Positions 41,701 to 54,150 of a stretch of DNA of 64,000 nucleotides are shown piece by piece. A program made the translations under genes and the position numbers. Position 1 is the stretch's first letter; each line of letters opens with the position of its first letter. Source of the DNA: Aralia elata (lineage: Eukaryota; Streptophyta; Magnoliopsida; Apiales; Araliaceae); the NCBI GenBank assembly GCA_034770075.1, contig CM068382.1, positions 8,140,685 to 8,204,684 on the forward strand. The letters run 5' to 3'. The notes under the pieces are model-generated. The model made no database searches. It was not told the origin of the DNA and was given only the letters and a program-made list of their open reading frames with translations.

Positions 41701-44015
41701 TCAAATGGCTCGTGATAGTGCTCCTTCTATCATCTTCATTGATGAAATAGATTCTTTATGTGGACAACGTGGAGAAGGCAATGAGAGTGAAGCTTCCAGA
41801 CGCATCAAAACTGAACTTCTTGTGCAAATGCAGGTATTTGTTAAATAATGAAGAAACGGGTAACTATTGTAGTGTAAAATGTAGTATACACTATACACAC
41901 ACCCTGCAATATGCAGATGTCAACTCTCTTATTTTTATTAGCTTCCGTATTCATGTGCCCTTCCATCTATGTTTTTCTGGTTCCATATTTAAAGTAATGA
42001 ATTAGACAAATGAGGATGGCTTCAAACCATTGTAGAGAAATATTATATCAATGTAAATGCAAAGAAAGGGATGCCGCCCACCAATTCTCACGCACATATA
42101 TGCTTGGAAGGGATGTGCATTCTTAGGTAGCCTTTTCCATGTCCAACATAATGTTGGAAAGAAAATTACAGCTGAGAGTTGTGTTTTGCATTTTGCATTT
42201 TGGAGGAATTCTTTTTTGTGGGGACAGATTAACCATTTGTTTCTTTGGCTTGCTGGTCATTTATGAGAAGAGGTGCATGATGTGTCATTTGAGTACTAGG
42301 AAAAGGAGCCTACATTTTGTGTTTTTTAAGTATTAGGATGGGTGGAAAATGCATGTAGTAGGCACATATAGAATCCTTCTGGTCACCTTGCAGCCAGATA
42401 AATTGAAACCAGCAGAGAGGCGCAGTGTTTTTTTCCCTTCATCCTGGTATTTGTAACTCATCTTAAAAAATTTGGTTGATTGAGATATTTCCTCCTATTC
42501 ATTGCATCTGTGCTTGATATATAGTAAGATTTATATTTAACTTGACATATGTTTGGTTTTATATATATAAAGTTTGTGGATGAATCATTGGGCTTATCAG
42601 TGCCATTTGTAAGGCTCTGCAGTTCATGTCAAGGCCAATGAGCTTGATGAACAACTTAATTGTCCTGGTATAATATGTCTTGTGGTAGGTTTGAATAGAT
42701 GTGTAATATGCAAGCTACATACTGCATGATATTCCGGGGAAGTAGATATGAAAGATATAATGACAATCAAATAATATTTTGTCTCATTGTTTTCATATTG
42801 AACTAGAATTTATAATCTCTAATTCAACTTATCAGAGAAAGAAATAAATAGTTACATTCTCCTATTCACATTTTCAGGGCGTAGGTCACAACGATGAGAA
42901 AGTTCTTGTTCTTGCAGCTACAAATACTCCCTATGCTTTAGATCAGGTCGGGTGATTTAGGATGGTGTTTTGCATTTTACAAGAATACGGAGAATTATCA
43001 TAATACTTTGGCTAATTGATCAAGTTTACAGGCCATCAGACGAAGATTTGATAAGCGTATATACATTCCCCTTCCTGATGTAAAGGCTAGGCAGCACATG
43101 TTCAAGGTGATGGAACTTTTCCGTTATATTCTCTTGTAAAAGCAAAGTAAATTAGTAATTGCAATTAGACGATCTTGTTCTTCAGCTAGTATTTTAACGA
43201 ATTATGGTTTGTTGTACGTATTCAGGTGCATCTAGGAGATACCCCTCATAACTTGACTGAAAGTGACTTCGAAATCTTGGCTCGTAAGACAGAAGGTTTC
43301 TCTGGTTCTGATATTTCTGTTTGTGTAAGTGTGTAGCCTGATGAAATTCCTTTTTATTTTTAACTTCAGTGGCATTTTATTTAAGAGCAACGGTTTGCTT
43401 ACCCTCTCTCTTTTTATTACACTTATTCCTTTTAATAGGTTAAGGACGTTCTCTTTGAACCTGTTCGTAAAACGCAAGATGCAATGTTTTTTCTCAAGAC
43501 AAATGATGGTACTTTGGTGCCGTGTGGGCCAAAACAGCCGGGTGCTGTCCAGACCACCATGCAGGAGCTTGCTGCTCAAGGACTTGCTTCAAAGGTATAG
43601 TTGTGTTTTAATGTTATCAGATCCTAGTTAATATTAGTATCTGCTTCCTTTATTTCAGCCTTTTGGACACTACACGCTATCAAATTCAGTGTCATTTGAA
43701 CACAATTCTTTTTGAAGACCATCAAAACAGGGTAGAAAGCACATGCATTTTTTTTTTTTACTTGAAAGGAGATTCTACCACACGGTTGACCAAATTGATA
43801 ATGTGATCTATCAATATTCTGAGATAACTTGCAATAAATACACAAGATAAAATAATATCTTATATTTGCTCTGATTAATGTATTTGCAGATTTGTCCGCC
43901 TCCCATCTCAAGAGCAGACTTTGATAAGGTCCTTGCAAGGCAAAGGCCTACTGTGAGCAAATCTGACCTTGATGTACATGAGAGATTTACGAAAGAGTTT
44001 GGCGAGGAAGGCTGA
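38708..44015 (+). CDS. SKD1: VPS4/SKD1 AAA-ATPase
   Basis: The ATPase that disassembles ESCRT-III on endosomes, needed for multivesicular body formation and vacuolar sorting. Exons: 38708-39185, 40305-40410, 41635-41833, 42878-42946, 43032-43106, 43226-43324, 43439-43594, 43890-44015; 436 codons including stop, 435 residues, which is the length I recall for Arabidopsis SKD1. N-terminal MIT domain (about 1-75, binds ESCRT-III tails), acidic Gly-rich linker (about 80-118), AAA core with Walker A GPPGTGKS (172-179), Walker B IIFIDE (DE at 231-232), sensor region ATNTPYALD, arginine finger stretch RRRFDKR, and the VPS4 C-terminal end KEFGEEG. The exon 3 acceptor was taken at gtgcag/TATTTC because the nearer ttcag would drop SISSS. 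All key residues are present, so it is likely functional. Confidence 0.96.
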
Positions 44016-45084
44016 TGAAATAAATGTACACCAATCCAGTGTAATTGAAAGAGGAAGAAGTATTGACAAAGTAGGTAAAAAAATGTATGTCTATCAACCC
44101 ATTGGTTACTTAGGCAATTACTGTAAGTTGTAATTCGATTCTGGTTGCTGGGATATATGAGAACCTATTTATGCTTCCTCAAGAGGGGGAAGGTAACATT
44201 AGTCATATCTTGCTACTGTATCCAGAGGGACTCAGAATTGTATTTACTTTATCTTCATAAGCGTGTTTGATCAATGTAAATAAGCATTGCAGATAATGGC
44301 AATGATGTTGAATGTGATGTGTATTGTGTACTTGTTCCCGAAATTGGTCAAGCCTGCAGCTTATAATTATTGTGCTGTAACAAGTGAAAATTCTGGGCAT
44401 CTTCTAAGCTTGATTTTGATTGGAATGCAATCCAAATAAGACCCCTAACACTTTTTGGAAGCTTAAGAATGCAGAAGGCACAACCCAAATTTCAATTATA
44501 CGGCATGAATGTAGTACACTGTAATTGCCAGATCATTCTTTTTCAAACATGTACTGCTGCCACATAGGAGCAACCAAACTCTCTGTGAGACGCTGCACCT
44601 CCTTCCCTATGAGGAGTATTCGTCTCTCAATGACAATGTGCTTTCTTACAAGACATCTAAATTGTTATGGAGGGAGTCGGCACCTTTCTCCAAGTGCGTG
44701 AACTACTAAAGGTCGCATCAAAATTATGATAAAAGGGAGTCAAAAAAGTGTGTATATAGGATGATTTTAATTAATTGCATGTTTGAATATTTACAAATAT
44801 CGTTCAATATATAATATGTCAGATGTTGATTACCAACTAATTGTGGTTATGGATCATTTCAAACATAAAGTTCAATGCATCAGACAAATACCGTTCAATA
44901 TATAATATGACTACCAACTAATTGTGGCTATGGATGATTTCAAACATAAACTTCAACACATGCATTGAGAGAGTTGCCATCAAGTTGCATCTATCTTCAC
45001 TAAAAAGTCTAAAACTAGCATTTCATATTTTCATGTATCAACACAATGCACTCTTCCTGTCTGCTTCCCAGAGTTTTCATCATA
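44016..45084. other. Intergenic DNA after SKD1
   Basis: The first ~400 bases are the likely SKD1 3' untranslated region. The rest is AT-rich and contains a short duplicated phrase (gttcaatatataatatg at about 44803 and 44892, with taccaactaattgtgg after each). No gene is seen. Confidence 0.5.
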
Positions 45085-46535
45085 TCACCACAATTTTTCT
45101 CTCTCTAAACTTCGAAACTTTGTACACAACAACATCTATAATTTGATAATAGGATCGTCTCCATGACCTGCTGAACAGCAATTGAGCACAGACACCCCAA
45201 AAACTCAACACAAATCCTATTGCCATGTTCAAATAAAATCCATTTACTTCAGAATCTTCATCATCTCCTTCCTTCCGAAAATCAGGTTTCATCACACCAT
45301 TGTTGCTGCAATTCTTTGTTAGTGGAGCTCCAGTGCTCCACAAAGTTCAACATTGCCACTGAAGCTGGAACCCTTAAAGCTCTGGAGTTGGGTGCTCATT
45401 GGAATCTTCCCTGACAAATAATTATTCCATACGTTCAAGTAACTCAAAAAAGTTAGGCTCGACATGCTTGGAGGAATTTCACCTGAAAGTTGGTTTATAG
45501 ATAATCAATAGACTAATAAGTCCATGTCACCAATCTTCGCAGGTATCTTTCCAATCAAATGATAACGCAATCCCAAAAGACTTCTTAACTCTTTGGGAAT
45601 CTCTCCATAAATGATGTTGTTTTACAGATCCATGCTTGTTGCAAGAATAGGGTGTGGTCATATTGAATTTCTCTACCTTTTGTAACCACAACTGCATTCT
45701 CAACAAAAATCTCCGATAACAGATGAGTAAAATGGACCGTTATCTTGTTTCACAGCCATTGCTGTGAAATTGTTTAGGCACCGTGGTATTTTTCCTGATA
45801 AAGGGTTGTTTGCAAGGTCCAAAATTTGGAGATAACATAGTTCAGAAGGAACTTCGCCATGAGAACTATCAAATTTGAGAGGCTTTTCCCCATCATCCAT
45901 TTTGGTATTCTTCCAGAAAACTGATTCTCACTAAGGTCAACTATTAATAACTCTGTACAGTTGTTCAAAGATGAAGGCAATTCCCCAGACATGTAAAGAG
46001 TTCAACTGCCTTAAAATACCCAAGAAGCTAGGGATATTTCCAGGAAAATTGTTGTACCTGAGTTTGATAACTAATAGTGACTTCCAGTTCGTCCAACAGT
46101 TGGGAATTTCTCCATATAAAAGATTTTTCTCCAAGTTTAGAAAATGCAAATGATTTGATTCTTCATTCTCATCACAAAGGAAATGTAAAGTTTCTCCGGA
46201 AATGGAATTGTTGGAAAGATCTAGCTCTGTTACATTTGAAGAGAGACGAGGCAATGGACCAGTGAGTTGGTTGGAATTTAAGTAAATTGTTGACAAAGCT
46301 AAACCCACACCAAGATTATTTGGATGGTTCCCATCCCATGGATTTGGTTGTTGGCAAGATTTAGATATAAAAGGGAAGGCATATCCCATAACCAATTGGG
46401 AATTTCATCTGAAATTCCAGTCTGGGACAGGTCTAAGTCCTCAATATTCTTCTGTAATTGGAGCCACATTGGAAATAAATGGATTTTTTGTTGCCAACTC
46501 TATATCACAAACAAGTAGATAAAAACAACTACTGA
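45085..46535 (-). pseudogene. LRR receptor-like protein (RLP, EIX-like), 3' portion
   Basis: On the minus strand, degraded leucine-rich repeats run from about 46535 (LDLSQTGISDEIPNWLWDM) through LTGPLPRLSSNVTELDLSNN, LLYGEIPNCWTNWKSL and LSGELPSSLNNCTEL to IPMSTQLQSF, then GNVELCGA, a spacer, and a membrane segment GFYLNMAIGFVLSFWGVCAQ with a short basic tail. This is the C-terminal architecture of cell-surface RLPs that help detect pathogens. The signal peptide and first LRRs are missing and several frameshifts split the frame (near 45345, 45700-45900, 45990 and 46340), so no full protein can be made. Confidence 0.88.
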
Positions 46536-48371
46536 TGTAAAGCACAACTCAAAATTTTCTCTTTATTCTCATGCTACTGATACATGCTGATCATTCAGAC
46601 TAACTTCTAAGTATTTACTTGTATAAAATGACCAATACCATTGTTTATTTTTTTCATCAACTAGTTAAAATGCTGCTCTTGCTTTTCTCATGGGGTCCAT
46701 AAATTATAAGTTAATATGACTTCTGTCGAGTAATTTAAATTAAATATAAATATTATAAATAAATCTTTTAACTATCTCTTTGCATTGAGTATAAATTTTA
46801 GTAAAAAGTGTACTCTAACAATTACTGGAAAAGTGTTATAAATTCCCACATGGATTTTGTGCTCACTCTTTCTTTATCATTGATGTTCTATATCTTCTAT
46901 GATATGCAAGAGATGTATGTTTCTGACATGTCAAAACCAGTTACATAATTTGATTCCTCTGCTTTTTTGTAGCACAGAAAAGGATAATGATGGGCACCTA
47001 CATTCCATTTATCAACTCTTACATATGAAGTTTTATAGTAATGGATGCCTTTTACGGCAACACTATACATTACTCCATGCATCTTGAAATGAGATCAAGT
47101 CTCATTTGACATTTTAATTCTTTTTTAAGTATATTAAAATTTTCTAAAAACAATTTTAGACAGGAATTTTTCCATACTAAAATTTCTTATGTGTAAGTGT
47201 GGCTTCGCCAAATCTTAATATGCATAAAGAAAAATATAAAAAATCTAAAAATACTCTCATTTCTAAATGGATGGAATAATTTATGTATGTGTTGGAACCT
47301 GCAATGTTAAGAACATGAAAAAAACAAATGATCCAAGAATATTCTCTAGGTTTAAACCATCTTTTGAATTCAACGTAAATTTGTATGGAAACCTCCTACA
47401 GAGTAGTGAAAAAAAAATCCCAAGGGGTTACTCCAGCGGTAATAAACAACATGATAATTACCTCGATTAGGTAAAAGTTCATGGGTTTAAAATTTCATAA
47501 AGGCGTTTGGAGTCGTCGGGGGGGGGGGGGGGGTCAAAAGGGGGTAGTGATTGAGGAGAGTACTGAAAAAAAAATAATTAAAAAAAAAAACAAAAATAAC
47601 TGAGCCAAGTCTACCTTCTTGGGTGATGTATATAGTAGGAAGAATAACAAATTTCAATGTGTGTGAGACTGACATCTATTTAAAAAGAAAACTTGAGCTT
47701 GCAAGCATTTAACAACTGAGCACTTCACCATCATGCCAAATGCATTGTTTTAGTTGACTTCAAAAAATCAAGCTTAAAATTGAGAAAGATATAATACCGG
47801 CCAATCAAATTGGAATAGGATAGAAGTCAGCCACGCATAACTGAAACCTTTCTATTATTCTTGTAGTGCAGAAGCTGCTGATATTTTAAATAGGAGCGAA
47901 TCGTATGAAAGCTACATTTTGGCACAACATTGCTTTAGCAATAATTTTCTCAACAATCAAAACTATATATAGCTTAGCAAAAGACGGTAAATGCCCAGAA
48001 AGCAGACAAAAATACTCTGCCTAACATGATATTCCATTATTATATAGAGGGTATATTAGTAATTACATTTTGAAAGGAACAAGGCCGACTACAATCTCTC
48101 TCTTATAATCTTAGTATTAGTTGTACGTATATGCTCCGACTTGATGATATGCATGCAAATGCAATGGCTAAAGCTTATGTTAAATATAGCCGACTACAAA
48201 CTTCCAACTGATAATGTCGAAAACCGTTTTTATATATATATATAATATTTCTTTGACAATCTTAGTGTTAATTTTACTTATATATTTAACAAAGTCAGAC
48301 CAAGCCGGCCTTTTGATTCATTACATTTTCAGCCTTTGCATTTCAATGTACCAAAGTTCAAATTGTTTCCC
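46536..48371. other. Intergenic DNA upstream of the subtilase gene
   Basis: AT-rich. It contains a 16-base G run at 47518-47533 with A-rich sequence after it (47565-47600). ORFs of 60-82 codons on both strands show no similarity I recognise. Confidence 0.5.
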
Positions 48372-48378
48372 TATAAAA
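48372..48378 (+). promoter_or_regulatory. TATA box of the subtilase gene
   Basis: tataaaa in ccctataaaaagggcc, 71 bases before the start codon, a usual spacing for a short 5' leader. The flanking ccc...ggg gives it a small palindromic frame. Confidence 0.6.
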
Positions 48379-48448
48379 AGGGCCTTATTATATCACCATC
48401 TCCACTACTTAAACTGCATCAAAGCCTTGTTTTCTATATCTTGGCACC

Positions 48449-51400
48449 ATGAAAGTAGTTGAAATTTTCATTTTTCTCTTGTTCTTTAGATTTGCATTCT
48501 TTATACATGGAACAACTGCAGATAAAAAGGTAATGTGTGTGTGTATGTGCATGAATGTGTGTGCGCGCACGCGCGCATATGAACTCATTATGCATGCACA
48601 TGAATTCGTTATTCATCGAATTTCTCTTCAATGTGCAGCATTACATAGTTTACATGGGGCATCATTCGCATCCTGATTCAGACTCTGTTATCACAGCTAA
48701 TCATGAAATGCTTGCTTCAGTTATTGGAAGGCATGCAACTCTATCAAAATAGACTTTTAGTAATTAATATCTTTTTAGTTAATTATATTCCTAATATTTA
48801 TTGATTGTGTAATTAACAAGTGAGCCATTATGATCCGTTAATTAACTCACAAATAAAAGAATTTCAACAAGAGTAGCATTACCAGGGGGTGGCCTGTATG
48901 TTGTTGAACTTTTTTGCAGCTTGGATGGAGCACGAGAAGCATCACTCCATCATTACACCAAAAGTTTCAGAGGCTTCTCCGCCATGCTTACCCCGGATCA
49001 AGCTAAAAAACTTGCAGGTTTGCATTGTTTTCTGCATACACCATGTTCACTTGATATTTCAATTGCCGAACAATATCTCCTAATTTTGAACAGAAAACTG
49101 TATTACACTCTTTAACATACTGTATAGATGAAATTCTAAGCATTAAAAAACTACATTGTGTGCTCCCACTTTACAATCCAACTTTATGAAGGATGTAACT
49201 TTCGAAAATAAACTCAATAAACACAGAAGAATGCAAAATTGAGAGGATAGACAAATGTGAGAGAATTAAGCTTCCAAAATTCAGAACCTCAATAGAAATA
49301 ACACCTTTCTCAACTACTCCTTGGGGGAGTATTAGGTTTATTATTTGTAGTTATGTTTTAAAAGGAAAAGGTGTTCACAGATACCACAGATTGTGGTGAT
49401 CTGCATGAGCACATTTATCACTACTATGTACAAAGTGAAGAAAATTTGCCTTTCTTTTTCCAATCGTAAAACAGCCCAGTCCATAAGTATTAGCCTGGAA
49501 AGCAGTCGCTTTATATTTTTATAAGTCATAGCTTTCATAAACATGATCCGCTGAATACAGATACAACATTTATATTATACATACCTACTTTAACTTCAAC
49601 ATTTCTTTTTGTGCTGCAGAAAGCGATTCAGTTATTTCCATCTTTGAGAGTAGGATGAATGAGGTCCGCACAACAAATTCATGGAACTTTGTTGGAGTAG
49701 ACGCTATCAAACAATACAATCAACTGCCAATGGACTCAAAATCTAACATTATTGTTGGCGTCATTGATACTGGTAATAATTGTATGCGATCTTAGCTCTT
49801 GCAAATTCATCATTGAAAATTATATGAACATGGAATAACTACATGAATTCTTCTCAATTTTTCAGGAGTGTGGCCAGAGTCCGAGAGCTTCAATGATTAC
49901 GGATTAGGCCCTGTGCCCACAAAATTTAAGGGAGAATGTGTAACTGGGGATAACTTCACATTATCCAACTGCAACAGGTAGACATATAATATTTATTTAG
50001 AATACTAAACGCTCTTAAATCAAATGTTCCAAATGAGGCAAAGTCAGTTAGTACGTGGCAAATGCAGACCTCTAGTCAGTTTGACATAGCTATTTTAACT
50101 GGCTTTTGAAGGAAAATTATAGGAGCTCGATTCTACTCAAGTGGACTTGAAGCAATCTTCGGACCTCTTGAAAAATCCAAGCGTATTTTCTTCAGATCAG
50201 CCAGAGATAGTGATGGACATGGATCTCATGTTGCCTCCACCGTGGCTGGATCAATGGTTGCAAATGCCAGCTATTTTGGGATAGGTAAAGGCACTGCAAG
50301 AGGAGGTGCACCAAGTGCTAGACTTGCCATCTACAAGGCTTGCTGGTTTTTCATATGTACTGATGCAGACTTTCTCTCTGCCATGGACGACGCCATTGAT
50401 GATGGTGTTGACATCATCTCTCTTTCCTTCGGCCCATCTCCACCCTTGCGTGATTACTTCAGTGATCCAGTTTCAATTGGGAGCTTCCATGCATTTCAGA
50501 AAGGGATTTTTGTTTCTGCTGCAGCGGGAAACGGCCACTTTTCAGGTACTGTAGCTAATGTTGCTCCTTGGATCATTACTGTTGCTGCAAGCTCTATGGA
50601 CCGCGAACTCAGATCCTACATACATCTGGGAAATTCAAAAATAATAAAGGTACTATTTCGTTTATGTTCTTTCCTCCCAACTCTATACCAACAAAGAAAT
50701 GAAACTGAAGCTATTGAGGAATATTCTTGTTTTCAGGGTGTAGGTATAAACCCTCCAAAGTTGGAGAGTTATCATAGTTTAATAGATGGGAGTGCTGCAG
50801 CATTCCCTGGAATTCCACCACAAAATGCAAGGTATCTTTTATATTAGTGAGAAATTGATAGCTAAACATCTTTTCAGATCAATATATTTATTTAGACCAA
50901 ACCTAAAAAAATCAAAATCTTCATGTTTCTTTTACTTTCTAAGACGTCACTTTTGTTACTTTATATCTAATTGTTCTAAATCATCAATTTTTTCTCCTCT
51001 TGTATTAGCTTTTGTAAAAACAATACTCTAGATCCTACCTTAATTAAGGGGAAGATTGTGGTGTGTGCAATGGAGTCAGCTACTGATCAACGCATCGAAA
51101 AAGGTCTTTTTATACAACAAGGTGGTGGTGTTGGGATGATAATCATTGATCCAGCAGCAAAAAGTAATGGCTTCCAGTTTGTAATCCAGGCTACTTTGAT
51201 TGGTCCACAAGAAGCAGAAGAACTTCATGCATATATGGCCACAGAAAGGTAAACACTGAATCTTAATGTATTTTGCATCAAAAAGGGAACAGATTTGACA
51301 AACCTAAGTGTACTGCATAAGAATATAACTGTTGCCATTATAAGATCAGATGGTTTTAATTTTACTAGCATTTATAGGAACCCGATGGCTAGAATCTCCC

Positions 51401-52503
51401 AAACGATGACCGTTCTTTTGACCAAACCAGCACCAGAGATGGCAGAGTTCTCTTCAAGAGGTCCAAACACCTTAACTCCAGACATAATCAAAGTACGTTT
51501 ATTGGATCGAATAATATTTTAAATGATGCAATTTATTAGTTTCAACAATCAATCTCAACACCAAACAAAACAAGGTTTCTAGATTGTTGATCACCTTATG
51601 ACAACACTAATTTCAAAAACTTCTACCTGATAATTGCAATTTTCAACTGTAGCCTGATATTACAGCACCAGGAGTCAATATTTTGGCTGCATGGTCTCCA
51701 TTAGCAACAGAAGGCACTACTGGACAGTCTGTAAACTACAACCTATTTTCTGGTACCTCTATGGCTTGTCCACATGTTTCTGCAGTCGCAGCCATTATAA
51801 AATCATGTCATCCTTATTGGAGCCCAGCAGCAATAAAATCAGCAATAATGACAACAGGTAAGTTTTTAAATCCAAACAATACTTTTCGTCAGCAAGTTAA
51901 ACTTCAATTATTAATTTCTCTAAATGCTTCAGAGGTATGTTTTTGTTTCTTACAGCAACAGTCCTTGATAATTCTCAAAACATCATTGGAAGAATTCCCA
52001 ATGCCACACAGACCACGCCTTTTGACTATGGATCTGGGCACATAAATCCAGTTGCAGCAATAGATCCTGGACTAATATATGATTTTGATTTCAACGACGC
52101 TGTTGATTTCCTCTGCAGCAATAATGCAAGTTCTGGTCAACTAAAGAACCTTACTGGAGAGCAAGTTTATTGCAAGAACCCGCCAAAATTCTCCTATGAT
52201 TTGAACTACCCATCGATTGGGGTATTCAAGATGAATGGAAGCTTATCCTTGTATCGGAAGGTTACCTACGTTGGCAAAGGCCCATCAATATATTCTGCAA
52301 AAGTAGATTATCCAAGTGGTGTAAATGTTTCAGTTGTACCTAGTGAGCTAAAGTTTTCAAAGACTGGGGAGGAGATATCCTTTAGGATAGATTTCACACC
52401 TTACAAGAGCAGCAATGGAAGTTTTGTATTTGGGGCAATGACATGGAGCAATGGTATCCATAGGGTTCGGAGTCCCATTAGTCTTAATGTTCTTTCTGTG
52501 TAG
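48449..52503 (+). CDS. Subtilisin-like serine protease (plant SBT, S8)
   Basis: Secreted protease precursor of 758 residues. Exons: 48449-48529, 48639-48730, 48920-49017, 49620-49772, 49866-49977, 50112-50649, 50737-50831, 51009-51248, 51378-51492, 51653-51857, 51956-52503. Signal peptide about 1-24; inhibitor I9 prodomain about 28-115 (HYIVYMGHHSH...); peptidase domain with D140 (VIDTG), H215 (DGHGSH), oxyanion N319 (AAAGNG) and S544 (GTSMACPH); a PA domain insertion lies between N and S; fibronectin-III-like C-terminus ends at LNVLSV. All catalytic residues are present. From memory it resembles the Arabidopsis SBT3.18 type; the subgroup is uncertain. Intron 2 starts with GC instead of GT (48731). 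Substrates cannot be told from sequence. Confidence 0.92.
48555..48580. repeat. Alternating purine-pyrimidine tract in subtilase intron 1
   Basis: Twenty-six bases strictly alternate purine and pyrimidine, built of TG, CG and CA steps (gtgtgtgcgcgcacgcgcgc core), preceded by a shorter TG run from 48535. Such tracts can adopt Z-DNA. Confidence 0.85.
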
Positions 52504-53319
52504 GAATGAACAACTCTACAGCTTTAGCATCTTAAGATTCATATCATGATTAACCCATTTGAGAGCATGTAATTTTGTTTATTCAGGAGAAATTATCTTA
52601 ACAACTTGCAACTGCAACATGTATAACTTTCTTAAGATCTACCAATTATTTATGAAACTCACCACACATTGTATGCTTATTGAACCTTTCTATTAACCAA
52701 TAAAGAAATTTAATGAATGATCTACTTCACAGCTGTGTCATTATTCCTAAAATCATTATCATTTTTTGCCATTGTTTGCACAGTTAAACTACATAAAAAG
52801 TAATTACTCACATAACCAGTAATAGTATAGCATTTTGTAGGATTTCCAGACAACTGCAGATACCGTCTTTTATTTTACAGTGGATGGTTCTCAGTATATA
52901 TACTCAATATTAAATTTGCAGACAGGGTATGTAACATTTGACAATTTCTGTGAAAACTTCCTAAATCTCTGCAAGTCATCACAAGTATCGACAAACACCT
53001 GAAAAACCATCATTTAAAGTTTACCATAGAAGACTTCATCCAGTGCAGGGCAACATGGAGAGAACTTTGCACGTTACACATAAATTTTTTTTGACCAAAT
53101 TCTTAGAATGGAATTGGCCGACACCTATAAGTCATAACTATCTGATAATAAATATTTTTCCATTCGTTCTCACCTGTACTTTAAAAAAACTTGGAGCATC
53201 TAAAAAAGTGGATTTCTCTGGGATTCCAGTCTTGTTACCCAGCCCAGTTTGATCAACTTACCTAATTAGAGGAGATTATTAATGATAAGAGGCATTATCC
53301 TAATCAAGAATTGAAGTGG
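52504..53319. other. Downstream DNA of the subtilase gene
   Basis: Likely 3' untranslated region, then AT-rich DNA without a recognisable gene. The 69-codon ORF at 53043-53252 is unsupported. Confidence 0.45.
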
Positions 53320-54150
53320 TGGAATCCGTTCGAATCTCTGACGAAAATTTCTCTCGCAAAGATATCAACTTCATCACCATGTGACAATCACCACAAACTC
53401 TAAGATTCTTAGCAATCTGGAGTGCATTGCCAGGAGGGGTGGCAATTAATCTGAAAGCAATCGCCAGCCTCTCACTATGTTGAGAACAAATACGATCTGA
53501 CAAGAAAGATCTCCAGCCAGGAGCGAGTATGTCTCTCATTTTTAACCTCAATCCACCTGTAACCAGCTTCTTTTTTCACATTTCCACCATTAGCTTTCGC
53601 ACTCTTCCTCTCTCATGTCATTTTCCAGCTGCGACATATAAGATTAGATAACAAAACATAGGCAGCTGTAGTTGAATGACCTTTTCTCCTGTAAGTTTTC
53701 CTAGCTCTAATTTTCGATGAACATGGAAAGATTCAAGAAGAGTATGCCACACAGTTGAACCAGCAGGAAAGGGCATTCCATCTATGAAAGCCTTACACCT
53801 GCAGGCCTCTCATCCTTTAAAATAAGTCCACAGATTCCAAATCAAGTCCATTCTTCACAAAACCAGCTATCATGCCATTCCAGGAAACTGCAACCCTGTT
53901 CTCCATACCATCAAACACCACTCTAGCATAACTAAACATCCCCGACTTTGTGGCCAAAAAATGTAGTCAACTTCTTGAAACCATGGTATGTACTTGAATT
54001 CCTCCAAGAACAGCAGCAAAAGTAAATTGGGTTACGATTGATTCCTTCCATTTGCATTTGAAAGAAAAGCCATATTGGCCGGACTAACAACCCATTCTGC
54101 AGGTAACCAACGAGCAACAAAGTTCAAGAAACCACATTTTTATCAGGCAT
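53320..54150 (-). pseudogene. PPR-DYW RNA-editing-type protein, C-terminal relic
   Basis: On the minus strand, in order: AAVLGGIQVHTMVSRS; YARVVFDGMENRVAVSWNGM with AGFVKNGLDLESVDLF (a PPR repeat); MPFPAGSTVWHTLLES (E motif region); and HSERLAIAFRLI followed by KNLRVCGDCHMVMKLIS (DYW deaminase region with CxxCH). The last repeats and deaminase motifs are scattered over different frames, and the final DYW tripeptide and its FHHF-like context are lost. Intact members edit organellar transcripts; this one cannot be functional. Confidence 0.87.

Noticed and set aside
42057..42336. Two overlapping ORFs inside SKD1
   Set aside because: They lie wholly in SKD1 intron 3, whose borders are fixed by the conserved protein.
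51295..51377. In-frame extension of subtilase exon 9 into intron 8
   Set aside because: Acceptors upstream (51285, 51292) give the wrong phase; atttatag/GAACCC at 51378 keeps the frame and the family motif.
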